The notes under the pieces are model-generated. The model was not told where the DNA came from and did not search any database. It was given only the letters and a program-made list of their open reading frames with translations. A stretch of DNA of 64,000 nt. Origin: Peteryoungia wuzhouensis (GTDB lineage Bacteria > Pseudomonadota > Alphaproteobacteria > Rhizobiales > Rhizobiaceae). The stretch spans positions 372,001-436,000 of the forward strand of contig NZ_QJRY01000003.1 in NCBI RefSeq assembly GCF_003205195.1. The letters are read 5' to 3'. This document shows positions 17,554 through 26,333 of this stretch, in pieces. The translations under genes and the position numbers were made by a program. How positions within the stretch are numbered: position 1 is the first letter of the stretch; every line of letters begins with the position of its first letter.

Positions 17554-18241
17554 TCAGATCGCTCAACTTGTAGCCGACGCCGCGGACCCCGCTCAAAAGA
17601 CGATCCGCACCAGCGGCGGTCAGCTTGCGGCGCAGATTGCTGACATGGCTGTCAACCGTTCGGTCCAGCGCCTCCCCTTCCGGCAGGCAGGCATCGACGA
17701 GCTCCGAGCGCTCGAACACCCTGTTGGGAAACGCCGCCATATGGGCAAGAAGGCGAAATTCGGTCCGAGTGAGCTCCAGTGCGACAAGACCGGACGGCCC
17801 GTCGACCAGTGCAGTGTAAGCCTCCGCATCCACCGCGAGCGGCCCAACACGCAATATCTGCCGATTGCTCTTGCCGTTCGCACGCCGCAGAACGGCTTTG
17901 GCCCGGGCAACCACCTCCAAGGGGTTGAAAGGCTTGACGACGTAGTCATCCGCACCAAGCCGCAGGGCCTGCAGCTTGTCGAGGTCTTCCGCCAAGGCGG
18001 TCACCATGATCACCGGCGTCTCTCCCCGACGTCGAACGGCTGCGAGGACCTCATAGCCGTCCTGACCCGGCAGTTTCACATCGAGAACGATCAGATCCGG
18101 CTTGAGGCGGATGTGGTGGGAAAGACCAATCGCGCCGTTGCCAGCGCTGATGGTTCGGAAGCCTTCGCGCACGAAATAGGTCTCGAGGATCTCCGCAATC
18201 TCCGGTTCGTCCTCGATGATGAGAATAAGTGCATTGTCCAT
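17546..18241 (-). CDS. OmpR/BaeR-family response regulator
   Basis: 231 residues. The receiver domain has acidic pair E10-D11, phospho-acceptor Asp54 in IVLDVKLPG, and the conserved Lys in DYVVKPFNP. The C-terminal winged helix (LTRTEFRLLAHMA...TVDSHVSNLRRKL...GVRGVGYKL) is of the OmpR/PhoB type. Overall similarity is closest to BaeR, which controls drug exporters. The start at 18241 has GGAAG upstream at 6-7 bases. It is divergent from the macA exporter operon, its likely target, and co-transcribed with the downstream kinase. Confidence 0.88.
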   Translation of the reverse strand: MDNALILIIEDEPEIAEILETYFVREGFRTISAGNGAIGLSHHIRLKPDLIVLDVKLPGQDGYEVLAAVRRRGETPVIMVTALAEDLDKLQALRLGADDYVVKPFNPLEVVARAKAVLRRANGKSNRQILRVGPLAVDAEAYTALVDGPSGLVALELTRTEFRLLAHMAAFPNRVFERSELVDACLPEGEALDRTVDSHVSNLRRKLTAAGADRLLSGVRGVGYKLSDLNG

Positions 18242-18559
18242 AGGCGCTTCCAAGTAATGGGCAGTTCTTGATCCCAAGAAGCAGTCTCCGGCAACAAACG
18301 TCAACTGCTGGCGGCTCTGCTCCATCAAATCTGCACATAAGCTGCGCGAAACCTGAATTGCCGCAGGAAACATGGCCTCACGAAAGGCCCTGACATGTCC
18401 GATAGATGCTCATTGATACTCTCCGTCCTCATTCTGATCTCAGCCATGACCTTCGTCCGTTCGATTGTCGAGTTGCCGACCAACAGCCGCTTGGCGATCT
18501 CGGTCCAGGCATGGTCCGGAAACTGAAGCAGACCGAGCGAACAACAGCGGTGACCTGAA
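18242..18559. other. Divergent regulatory region, response regulator / macA
   Basis: 318 bases between two divergent starts. No credible coding sequence. It should hold both promoters and the response-regulator binding sites, but I could not identify a convincing direct repeat by eye. Confidence 0.45.
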
Positions 18560-19750
18560 ATGATGTCGTTTTCCATGAGGCGAAGTGCGGTGATTGTGAG
18601 TGTTTCGCTCCTCGCCCTGGGCGGTGGCGCCCTGTCGCTGGACCGCCTGATGGCGGGCTCCGACCTTGAGCCGGAGTTCACGCAGCCGGTAGCTCTCGGA
18701 ACGATTGAGGAGACAGTCCTTGCCAATGGCGTGCTGGAACCGGCGCGCATGGTCAATGTCGGTTCGCAGGTTTCAGGCCAGCTGAAGATCCTGCATGTTC
18801 AACTGGGCCAATCCGTTCGGCAGGGCGATATCATCGCCGAGATCGATAGCACCGCTCAATCCAACGCCTTGCGCAGCGCACGGGCGGCACTCGCCAATGT
18901 GCGCGCCCAGAGGGCGGGACGATTGGTGCAGTTGCAGCAGGCACGGCAAGCCTATCAACGTCAGCGCATTCTGATCAATCGAAGCGTCACCTCCACCGCC
19001 AATCTGGAGACGGCCGACGCCGCCTTCAAGGCGCTGGAAGCCGAGGTCGAGGCGCTTGAGGCGCAAATTGTCCAGGCCACCGTCGAGGTGGAAAACGCCG
19101 AGTCCAATCTTGGCTATACAAGGGTTCAGGCACCGATGGATGGCGTGGTCGTGGCCGTTGTCGCAAAACCTGGCCAGACCCTGAATGCCGTTCAAGCCGT
19201 ACCCACGATCGTGGTTCTGGCGCAGCTCGATGTCATGCGCGTCAAGGTGCAGATCTCGGAGGCCGATATTGGCCGGGTGCATCAGGGCCAGGATCTGCGC
19301 TTTACCATCATGGGCAGCCCCGACAAGCCAATCCCCGCAAAACTTGAGCAGATCGAGCCCGCGCCATCCACGCTGGCGACAGACAGCAGTTCACAGGCGG
19401 GTATCACTGGCCAGCCGGCATCACAGGCTGTTTATTACAACGGGCTCTTTACGACCCCGAATACCGACGGACGTCTGCGCCCCTCCATGACGGCTGCTGT
19501 GACCATTTCTTCCGGCAAGGCCACGGATGTTCCGTTGATGCCCTGGGCAGCCTTGACCAACCGCGAAGCGGACGGCCGCTACCGGGTCAAGGTGCGCTCG
19601 TCAGAAGGCGTAATCTCCGAACGTCACGTGCGGATCGGTCTGACAGACCGCATCCATGCTCAGGTGCTCGAAGGCATCTCAGCCGGTGAGCATGTCGTCC
19701 TGCCTGCCGATGGAGAACTATCCTCTTCGGCCGATCTGGTGTCGATGTGA
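18560..19750 (+). CDS. macA: MacA-like periplasmic adaptor of ABC exporter
   Basis: 396-residue membrane-fusion protein: N-terminal signal/anchor (SAVIVSVSLLALGGGALSL), lipoyl-like halves (GSQVSGQL...VRQGDIIAEID and VQAPMDGVV), an alpha-helical hairpin rich in Ala, Glu and Gln (about 95-180), and beta-barrel segments. It bridges MacB in the inner membrane and an outer-membrane channel. The start ATG at 18560 follows a GGTGACC stretch and a second ATG is adjacent. The stop overlaps the macB GTG start by 4 bases. First gene of a six-gene operon opposite the BaeSR-like regulators. Confidence 0.88.
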   Translation: MMSFSMRRSAVIVSVSLLALGGGALSLDRLMAGSDLEPEFTQPVALGTIEETVLANGVLEPARMVNVGSQVSGQLKILHVQLGQSVRQGDIIAEIDSTAQSNALRSARAALANVRAQRAGRLVQLQQARQAYQRQRILINRSVTSTANLETADAAFKALEAEVEALEAQIVQATVEVENAESNLGYTRVQAPMDGVVVAVVAKPGQTLNAVQAVPTIVVLAQLDVMRVKVQISEADIGRVHQGQDLRFTIMGSPDKPIPAKLEQIEPAPSTLATDSSSQAGITGQPASQAVYYNGLFTTPNTDGRLRPSMTAAVTISSGKATDVPLMPWAALTNREADGRYRVKVRSSEGVISERHVRIGLTDRIHAQVLEGISAGEHVVLPADGELSSSADLVSM

Positions 19751-21696
19751 GTGCGCTTCTGGAACTCTCCGGCGTCACCCGTTCCTATAGAAACGGTGAC
19801 GAGACCGTGACGGCCCTGGCCGGCATCGACCTGATCATTGAGGCGGGGGAACTCGTCGCCATCGTTGGCACCAGCGGCTCCGGCAAATCGACTTTGATGA
19901 ACATTCTCGGATGTCTCGATCAGCCGAGCAGCGGTGATTACCGTATCGGCGGGCGAAGCGTGTCCGGCCTTTCGGCCAATGAACTTGCCTCCATGCGCCG
20001 TGAGAATTTCGGATTCATCTTTCAGCGTTATCACCTGCTGCCCTCGATGACGGCAGCGGATAACGTTGCAATGCCTGCCGTCTATGCCGGCACCGATGGA
20101 GCAACACGTGCAGCCCGGGCCGGGCAACTGTTGCAGCGACTCGGTCTCGGCGAAAGGGTTGGCCACCGCCCCGGCCAGCTGTCCGGTGGCCAGCAGCAGC
20201 GGGTATCCATTGCACGTGCCCTGATGAATGGCGGGCGCATCATTCTGGCCGACGAGCCCACCGGCGCGCTGGATAGCGCCAGCGGTGAAACCGTTCTGGA
20301 GGTCCTGCGGGAGCTTCACACGGAAGGTCACACGGTCATCATCGTCACGCATGACATGCAGGTTGCCGAAAAGGCCGACCGCATTATCGAGATCCGTGAC
20401 GGGCGGGTGCTGGCTGACAGGCGCGTGCGCGAAACGGTGCGCGAGACGCCTCTTCCCGATATCGCCACAAGCGAAACACCATCCTGGTTCAGCGGACTTG
20501 TCGCAAGGTTTTCGGATGCATTTCCGATGGCGCTGCGTTCCATGGCGGCCCAGCGAACCCGCACATTCTTGACCATGTTCGGCATTGTGATCGGCATTGC
20601 GGCCGTGGTCGCTGTTGTCGGCATGGGCGAAGGATCACGCCGCCGGGTTCTTGCACAGATCAGCGAACTTGGCGCCAGCACGCTGACGATTTTCCCCGGC
20701 CGTGGCTGGACCGATGAAAAGGCTGGAAGCATTACCTCGCTGGTTCTGTCCGATGCGTCTGTCCTGTCGGCCCAGCCTTATGTGGCCGGCGTGACACCGC
20801 TGGTGACGACTACTGCGCGGGCGCGCTCGGACCAGACCTCCCTCAACGCCACGATCAATGGGGTGGGCGCGGAGTATTTCGCCATCAACGGCATCAGGTT
20901 CGTCTCCGGCCACAATTTTCCGCAAGACAGCATGGAGCGCCGCGGACAATACGCCATCCTCGACGATCGCACCGCATCGGCCCTCTTTCCGCGCGGAGAT
21001 GCGCCCATTGGCAAGATCGTCATGCTGGACCGCATGCCGGTCACCGTCACCGGCATTGTCGCACGGCCACGCAGTGCGGCCGCAGACAAGAGCCTGCAGG
21101 TCTACATTCCGCACACCAGCGCGGCGGGACGATTGCTTGCAGCCTCCACCAGCCTTGCTGCCTTGAGCGTTCGTGTTGCGGAGGGGCGCGACACCGCCGT
21201 TGCCGAACGGGCCATCGTTTCGCTGCTGGAGCGGCGACACGGAACCAAGGATTTCTTTGTCTTCAACAGCGACCAGATGCGCCGCACCATGGAAAGCGCA
21301 TCCCAGACGCTTGCTGTCCTCATCTCGTCCGTGGCCGTCATCTCGCTCGTCGTCGGTGGGGTCGGGGTCATGAACATCATGTTGGTTTCGGTGACGGAGC
21401 GCACCAAGGAAATCGGCCTGCGCATGGCCGTCGGCGCCCGTCGGCTGGATATCATGCTGCAGTTCCTGATTGAGGCCATCGTAATCTGCGTCGCCGGCTC
21501 GCTGGTGGGTGTGGGCCTCGCCCTTGCGCTGGCCGCACTGTTGGGCGGGGCAGAGGGTGAAATGCCGATGGTGATATCGGTCCACGCCATTCTTGGTGCC
21601 TGCGCTTCGGCTTTCCTGATTGGCCTTTTGTTTGGGTTTCTTCCGGCACGGGGCGCATCCCGCCTCGATCCCGTTGATGCCTTGTCTAGAGAGTGA
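19747..21696 (+). CDS. macB: MacB-like ABC exporter (ATPase-permease fusion)
   Basis: 649 residues. N-terminal ABC ATPase with Walker A GTSGSGKST, signature LSGGQQQRVSIARAL and Walker B ILADEPTGALD, then a MacB/FtsX-type permease: TM1 near residue 275, a large periplasmic domain and three C-terminal TMs (after the FNSDQMRRTMESAS stretch). MacB-type machines use mechanotransmission to push substrates such as macrolides, peptides or lipids through MacA and TolC. GTG start at 19747 overlaps the macA stop (GTGA). Substrate cannot be read from sequence. Confidence 0.92.
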   Translation: MSALLELSGVTRSYRNGDETVTALAGIDLIIEAGELVAIVGTSGSGKSTLMNILGCLDQPSSGDYRIGGRSVSGLSANELASMRRENFGFIFQRYHLLPSMTAADNVAMPAVYAGTDGATRAARAGQLLQRLGLGERVGHRPGQLSGGQQQRVSIARALMNGGRIILADEPTGALDSASGETVLEVLRELHTEGHTVIIVTHDMQVAEKADRIIEIRDGRVLADRRVRETVRETPLPDIATSETPSWFSGLVARFSDAFPMALRSMAAQRTRTFLTMFGIVIGIAAVVAVVGMGEGSRRRVLAQISELGASTLTIFPGRGWTDEKAGSITSLVLSDASVLSAQPYVAGVTPLVTTTARARSDQTSLNATINGVGAEYFAINGIRFVSGHNFPQDSMERRGQYAILDDRTASALFPRGDAPIGKIVMLDRMPVTVTGIVARPRSAAADKSLQVYIPHTSAAGRLLAASTSLAALSVRVAEGRDTAVAERAIVSLLERRHGTKDFFVFNSDQMRRTMESASQTLAVLISSVAVISLVVGGVGVMNIMLVSVTERTKEIGLRMAVGARRLDIMLQFLIEAIVICVAGSLVGVGLALALAALLGGAEGEMPMVISVHAILGACASAFLIGLLFGFLPARGASRLDPVDALSRE

Positions 21697-21700
21697 GAGC

Positions 21701-23119
21701 ATGATGCTGCGTCCCGTCCACACATTGCGCCGACGCCTTTGTGTTCTGAGTATCCCATTTATTCTCTCCGCCTGCAGCGTGGCAGATCTTGAGCCAACAG
21801 CCGTGCCACCCCAACTGCCGGCAACCTACAGGCTCGCCAATGCTCCTGCGCCAAGCGTTGCAGCGACGGGTGAAAACTGGTGGCATCCCTTCCATGATCC
21901 GGTGCTGGATGGCCTTCTCTCCCGGACGGCAGAGCGCAATCTCACGGTCGCACAGGCGCGACAGCGCCTGGTGGCTGCACGAGCCCTCGCCCATTCGGAA
22001 ATTGCCAGTTATTCGCCCAACCTCGGCGTGACCGGGCTTGCCCAGGGAGCAACGGGCAAGTCCAATGACAAAGATCTGACCCGACGCCCGCTACAGTTCA
22101 ATCTGGAACTGGGGTGGGAAGTGGCTCTCTTCGGCGAGGACAAACTGAAGCAAAAGGCTGCGGATCTGAGTGCCGCAATGGTGGCGGAAGACCTGAACGC
22201 CGCCCGCCTGGCCGTCGCGACCGAGACGGCATCCACCTATGTGAAGCTTCGCTCCCTCCAGAAGCGGGCAGACATAGCCAGGGGCACAATCACGCTTCTG
22301 TCCCGCAGCCAGAGGCTGGCGACCAATCGGGCTCAAAATGGCCTTGATACGCGGCTTCAAGCAGATGCCGCAGCCGGGCGCCTTAATGCAGCAAAGCTGG
22401 AAGCCGCAAGACTGGAAACTGCCATTGGCGATGCAATGCAGCAGATTGCCACCTTGCAGGGCAGCGCCACCTACGATGCCTCACTGGTACCCGCACATCC
22501 GCAACCGCGGGCACCCATCTTCCAGACCAGCAGCCAGCCGGCAGACCTTCTTCGCCGACGCCCGGATGTACGGCGCGCCGAGATGACGGTGTTGCAGGCC
22601 GGCGCGGAACTGGGGCTGGCACAGGCCGATCTTTATCCAAAGCTGCATCTTTCGGGTATGATCGGCATTGGTACCCCCGTTAACGGCAATCTCTTCGGAT
22701 TGATGGGTGGGCCTTCGCTGCAACTGCCTGTTCTCGACCAGGGAAAACGGCGCGATCTCATCGTGGCCCGAAAGGCGATGCTGGAGGAGGCAACGGCTGC
22801 CTATCGCCAGAGCGTGCTTGTTGCCTATGAAGAAGCATCCACCGCCATTCGCGCCTTGCAGATTGCAAGACAGAATGTCGCCCGGCAGGAGGGCATTGTC
22901 TCGTCCGCCCGGCGTGCCAGCAAGGCGGCAGGCCTTCTGCAGCGCGAGGGCTTGGCCGATGCATCAGGCTCAGTGAGCGAAAGCCTGTCTGTTCTGGAGG
23001 CCGAGAACCAACTGTCCCAGGCGATCGAGGAAGAGGCGCTGGCGCAGATTGCCGTGGTCAAGGTCATGGCAGGCACAGCATCTCCAGTTGCTGCTCCTGC
23101 CGCCAGGACCGGGGGTTAA
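21701..23119 (+). CDS. TolC/NodT-family outer-membrane efflux lipoprotein
   Basis: 472 residues. Signal with lipobox LSAC (Cys25), then two repeated OEP domains with the NodT-type features WWHPFHDPVLDGLL and RRRPDVRRAEMTVLQAGAELGLAQADLYPKL-type motif around 290-320 and long alpha-helical stretches. It forms the trimeric outer-membrane duct for the neighbouring ABC pumps. The ATG at 21701 lies 4 bases after macB with a GAGAG site; the longer frame inside macB is rejected. Position third in the operon means it may serve both exporters. Confidence 0.9.
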   Translation: MMLRPVHTLRRRLCVLSIPFILSACSVADLEPTAVPPQLPATYRLANAPAPSVAATGENWWHPFHDPVLDGLLSRTAERNLTVAQARQRLVAARALAHSEIASYSPNLGVTGLAQGATGKSNDKDLTRRPLQFNLELGWEVALFGEDKLKQKAADLSAAMVAEDLNAARLAVATETASTYVKLRSLQKRADIARGTITLLSRSQRLATNRAQNGLDTRLQADAAAGRLNAAKLEAARLETAIGDAMQQIATLQGSATYDASLVPAHPQPRAPIFQTSSQPADLLRRRPDVRRAEMTVLQAGAELGLAQADLYPKLHLSGMIGIGTPVNGNLFGLMGGPSLQLPVLDQGKRRDLIVARKAMLEEATAAYRQSVLVAYEEASTAIRALQIARQNVARQEGIVSSARRASKAAGLLQREGLADASGSVSESLSVLEAENQLSQAIEEEALAQIAVVKVMAGTASPVAAPAARTGG

Positions 23120-23121
23120 CC

Positions 23122-24255
23122 GTGGCCATCTCCATTGCACGCAAAACCCTGCTGCACGAATGGCGCCGCTTCCTGCCGGCTTCGATCGCGATTGCCTTTT
23201 CCGGTGTCTTGATGACGGCACAAGGCGCATTGTTGCTCGGGATCGTGAGTGCGAATGCGCTCTATGTCACTCAATCCAACGCAGCCTACTGGGTGGGTTT
23301 TCCCGGCACGCAAAGCGTGGACCTTGGCCGGACCGTTAAGGCGGATGCCGTCACGGATCTCTATGCGGAAGCCAATATCTCCCATGTCGAGCCGTTCCTG
23401 CTGGGCTCGGGCGACTGGCGCGGCGGCCGTGGTGGCGGCGTCAGCGTGACGATCGTGGGAGTCGATACCGCTGCCGATGGAACCGCCCTTGTAAAGGTAT
23501 TGCCGCCGGAAATGCGCAACAGACTGACGGAACCGGGCACGGCCGCGATCGACCGTGCGGACAGTTCCAAACTCTCCGCCCGGCTGAACGATGTGGTCGA
23601 AGTGAACGGAAAAGCCGTGCACGTCATCGGCTTCATCGACGGTCTGCGTGGCCTCGGCGGCGTCAATCTCGTGACGTCACTGGAGACAGCACGGGCACTG
23701 GATTCAGCCTTGCCTGCCGCTGGATCCGCCACCTACTTTCTCTATGACCTCAAGCCGGGCACCAATGCCGCAGATATTCTGCAAGACCTTGGCAACCGCT
23801 CCGGCATTCCGCGTTACGAAGTGTGGCCTGCCGACGAACTGGCCAATATCTCCACCATGTACATGCTGCTGGATTCTGGCGCCGGGATTGCATTCGTCTT
23901 CGCCACGCTGATTTCCATGTTGATCGGTGCGGTCATCACCAGCCAGACGCTGATGGCAGCCGTTGCCGGAACCATTCCGCAATACGCAACGCTTCGCGCA
24001 CTTGGTGTTCCCTTCCACAGTCTGCGCCGGATCGTGATCGAGCAGGCGGGCTGGGTTGGCATATCCGGCCTGAGCCTCAGCCTTGTTATCAGCCTGCTAT
24101 TGGCCGGTGCCGCCGCCTTCTATCGTGTGCCCTTCGAATTGCGAGGGAGCGTGATCGCCGGTGCCTCGCTTGTGGTGCTTCTGGTGGCGCTTGTCGCATG
24201 TCTGCTTGCGGTTCACCGTCTGCGTGAGGCAGACCCTGCGACACTTCTGAGGTGA
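23122..24255 (+). CDS. FtsX-like ABC permease (DevC type)
   Basis: 377 residues with one TM near residues 20-45, a periplasmic domain of about 200 residues containing a glycine-rich GGRGGG stretch, and three TMs at the C-terminus (about 250-275, 300-330, 340-365). This is the type VII ABC permease layout without an ATPase domain. Its partner ATPase is the next gene. The start is a GTG at 23122, 2 bases after the outer-membrane factor stop, preceded by GGGGG. Similar to DevC of heterocyst glycolipid exporters in architecture. Confidence 0.85.
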   Translation: MAISIARKTLLHEWRRFLPASIAIAFSGVLMTAQGALLLGIVSANALYVTQSNAAYWVGFPGTQSVDLGRTVKADAVTDLYAEANISHVEPFLLGSGDWRGGRGGGVSVTIVGVDTAADGTALVKVLPPEMRNRLTEPGTAAIDRADSSKLSARLNDVVEVNGKAVHVIGFIDGLRGLGGVNLVTSLETARALDSALPAAGSATYFLYDLKPGTNAADILQDLGNRSGIPRYEVWPADELANISTMYMLLDSGAGIAFVFATLISMLIGAVITSQTLMAAVAGTIPQYATLRALGVPFHSLRRIVIEQAGWVGISGLSLSLVISLLLAGAAAFYRVPFELRGSVIAGASLVVLLVALVACLLAVHRLREADPATLLR

Positions 24256-24259
24256 TGCC

Positions 24260-24973
24260 ATGCAACGACCCGCCATCCGTGCCGAGGGCGTCGGCAAGTC
24301 CTTCACCATACAGAACATCCGCACCCGTGCCCTGATCGACGTGTCGGTGGATATCATCAGAGGTGAATTCACCTTGATGATCGGCCCGTCCGGCTGCGGC
24401 AAGAGCACCTTGCTTGCCATTCTGAGCGGCATGACACCGCCAGATCAAGGCGCTGTTTATGCCGGAAAAATCAACCTTGCCGAATTGTCTGATGACCAGC
24501 GGGATTTGTTCCGCCTGAAGCATTGCGGCTTCATCTTTCAGGGCTTCAACCTGTTTCCGGGACTGAGCGCCCTGGAGCAGGTCCAGGTGCCGCTGGACTA
24601 TATGGGTGTGCCCGAGGAGGAAGCACGCGAAAGGGCAAGGTTTGCTCTGGAACACGTAGGCCTCTCTCGCCGTCAGCATTTGCGACCCTCCGAAATGTCC
24701 GGCGGCGAAAAGCAGCGCGTTGCGATTGCGCGCGCTGTCGTCAAGCGTCCGGCCATCCTGTTCGCAGACGAGCCGACGAGTGCGCTCGACACTGAAAATG
24801 GACAGAACATCGTCGCCATTCTTCGCGAAACCGCCCGGGAAACCGGCACCGCCGTGCTCTGTGTTTCCCATGATTTGCGTCTCCTGAAGTCAGCAGACCG
24901 GGTTCTCCAGATGGAGGACGGTCGCCTGCTTCGGGATATGCGCCCCCGCAGCTCCACTGCCCTTACAGGATAA
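24260..24973 (+). CDS. ABC exporter ATP-binding protein (DevA/LolD type)
   Basis: 237-residue ABC ATPase with Walker A GPSGCGKST, Q-loop FIFQGFNLFPGL, signature MSGGEKQRVAIARA and Walker B ILFADEPTSALD, the FADEPT form typical of MacB/LolD/DevA-type pumps. It starts 4 bases after the FtsX-like permease and is the obvious energy subunit for it. 7 bases separate it from the adaptor gene. Confidence 0.9.
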   Translation: MQRPAIRAEGVGKSFTIQNIRTRALIDVSVDIIRGEFTLMIGPSGCGKSTLLAILSGMTPPDQGAVYAGKINLAELSDDQRDLFRLKHCGFIFQGFNLFPGLSALEQVQVPLDYMGVPEEEARERARFALEHVGLSRRQHLRPSEMSGGEKQRVAIARAVVKRPAILFADEPTSALDTENGQNIVAILRETARETGTAVLCVSHDLRLLKSADRVLQMEDGRLLRDMRPRSSTALTG

Positions 24974-24980
24974 TGACACC

Positions 24981-25901
24981 ATGAAATTGCCGCGCAAAAA
25001 CCGATATTTGGCGCCTCTCCTGGCCGCCGGTATTCTCACGCCCCTGGCCTTGTGGCTGACCTCCGAAGCTCCGAGTGCCGGAGAAGATGTGCCGAAGACC
25101 GATGTGGGGCGCCCTCCGATCCTGGCCGCAGCACGTGGCGTGGTCGACGTGGAAGGCGGATTGCTGAAGATCACCGCCCCACGCGACGGGATGGTACGCT
25201 CCGTAAAGGTAGCCGAAATGAAACGGGTTCGGGCCGGAGACATCCTGGCGGAACTCGATAGCCAGCAGGAGCAGTTGGCAGCACGGATTTCCGAGGAGGA
25301 AGCACTCCAGGCCGAAGCACATTTCAAGCTTCTACAGGTCAAGATGAAGAGCCTGGAAAAACAGGTGCAGCGGATGCAGCGCGCCGCTGTGGGTGAGGCC
25401 GTCTCCGATCAGGCTCTCGATGACGTTCTTGCCAGCCGCGACAGCCTCGCGATCGAGCTCAAGGTGGCGGAGTCTGCAGCCGGTGTCGCCCGCAGCCGAA
25501 AGGAAATGGCCCAGCATGAGGTCGAACTGCGCACCGTGCGGGCGCCGGCCGATGGCCTGATCATCCGCCAGTTTGCCCGGGTCGGCGAAGTGGTCTCAGC
25601 CCAGGCCATGTCGGAACTGTTCACTCTGCTTCCCGATGGCATGAAGATTGTTCGGGCCGAACTGCCTGAGCAGTTTCTGGGCGACGTCCAAGCGGGCGTG
25701 CCGGTGGAGGTTGTTGCCGAAGACCGGATGGCACAGGCAGTGCCAGGTTCCCTTGACCGGATATCTCCCGTCCTCATGCAGTCCAGCAATCAAGTCAGCG
25801 GCGAACGCAACGATGTGCGCACCGCAACCTCCATCGTGACCATCGACCAGAATGCGCCATTCAGGATCGGCCAGCGGGTTATCGTCAGGGTCTACAAGTA
25901 G
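24981..25901 (+). CDS. HlyD-like adaptor protein (DevB type)
   Basis: 306 residues. N-terminal membrane anchor (YLAPLLAAGILTPLALWL), biotinyl-lipoyl halves (GGLLKITAPRDGMV...RAGDILAEL and LRTVRAPADGLI), a coiled-coil hairpin of about 90 residues rich in Glu/Gln/Ala, and C-terminal beta-barrel. Third member of a DevBCA-like exporter with the two preceding genes. Last gene of the six-gene operon; a strong hairpin follows in the gap to the convergent operon. Confidence 0.86.
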   Translation: MKLPRKNRYLAPLLAAGILTPLALWLTSEAPSAGEDVPKTDVGRPPILAAARGVVDVEGGLLKITAPRDGMVRSVKVAEMKRVRAGDILAELDSQQEQLAARISEEEALQAEAHFKLLQVKMKSLEKQVQRMQRAAVGEAVSDQALDDVLASRDSLAIELKVAESAAGVARSRKEMAQHEVELRTVRAPADGLIIRQFARVGEVVSAQAMSELFTLLPDGMKIVRAELPEQFLGDVQAGVPVEVVAEDRMAQAVPGSLDRISPVLMQSSNQVSGERNDVRTATSIVTIDQNAPFRIGQRVIVRVYK

Positions 25902-25925
25902 TTTAACTGGCCTTCTGCATGAATT

Positions 25926-25953
25926 GCCGTGTCCGGGATATACCGGACACGGC
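25926..25953. terminator. Hairpin between convergent operons
   Basis: GCCGTGTCCGG pairs with CCGGACACGGC around a GATATA loop, 24 bases after the adaptor stop and 14 bases before the convergent operon's end. No T tract on either strand, so termination strength is uncertain; mRNA 3'-end protection is an alternative. Confidence 0.55.
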
Positions 25954-25967
25954 CCAGATGGCGCCTG

Positions 25968-26333
25968 TCAGGCGGAATGACTTGGCGATGAGAGACACCA
26001 AACGCCGAGCATGATCAGCATGCTGCCGCCAATCTCCTCGATTGTGACGGGCTCTCCAAAAAAGAGCCAGGCAGATGCGAGGATAAAGACATAGCTGATG
26101 GCCGAGAGCGAAAACGCCTTGGCAAGGTCCAGCTCAGACAGAACACGCATCCAGATGAAGAAACAGACGATTTCGGCAAGGATTGCGGCTGCGAACCATG
26201 GTGAGACAAACAACTGCGCCAGCCAGCCGGTCTCACCGGTCTGGGAGATCGCCAAAGCGCTCTGTTTCAACAGGAGTTGCTGCGCTGTGTTGAGGACAGG
26301 CACAGCGAGCCAGAAGGCGCTGAGACGGTTCAT
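25968..26333 (-). CDS. Small four-helix SMR/EamA-like membrane protein (second copy)
   Basis: 121 residues with four predicted TM helices (about 5-25, 43-63, 68-90, 97-115). Size and layout are those of small multidrug resistance / half-EamA proteins such as ArnE or ArnF rather than of ten-helix EamA permeases. The family includes exporters of amines and guanidinium and lipid-carrier flippases, usually dimers. Its ATG overlaps the GNAT stop (ATGA). Last gene of a seven-gene operon that also encodes a second protein of this type, so a heterodimer is likely. Confidence 0.8.
   Translation of the reverse strand: MNRLSAFWLAVPVLNTAQQLLLKQSALAISQTGETGWLAQLFVSPWFAAAILAEIVCFFIWMRVLSELDLAKAFSLSAISYVFILASAWLFFGEPVTIEEIGGSMLIMLGVWCLSSPSHSA

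Noticed and set aside
18325..18756. Open frame of 143 codons opposite macA
   Set aside because: It overlaps the macA signal region in antisense and shows no similarity to any family; the stretch is better explained as the divergent promoter.
20635..21723. Open frame of 362 codons on the minus strand within macB
   Set aside because: Antisense to the macB permease domain; His- and Gly-rich composition typical of a shadow.
24089..24871. Open frame of 260 codons on the minus strand
   Set aside because: Antisense to the DevA-like ATPase, which has all ABC motifs.
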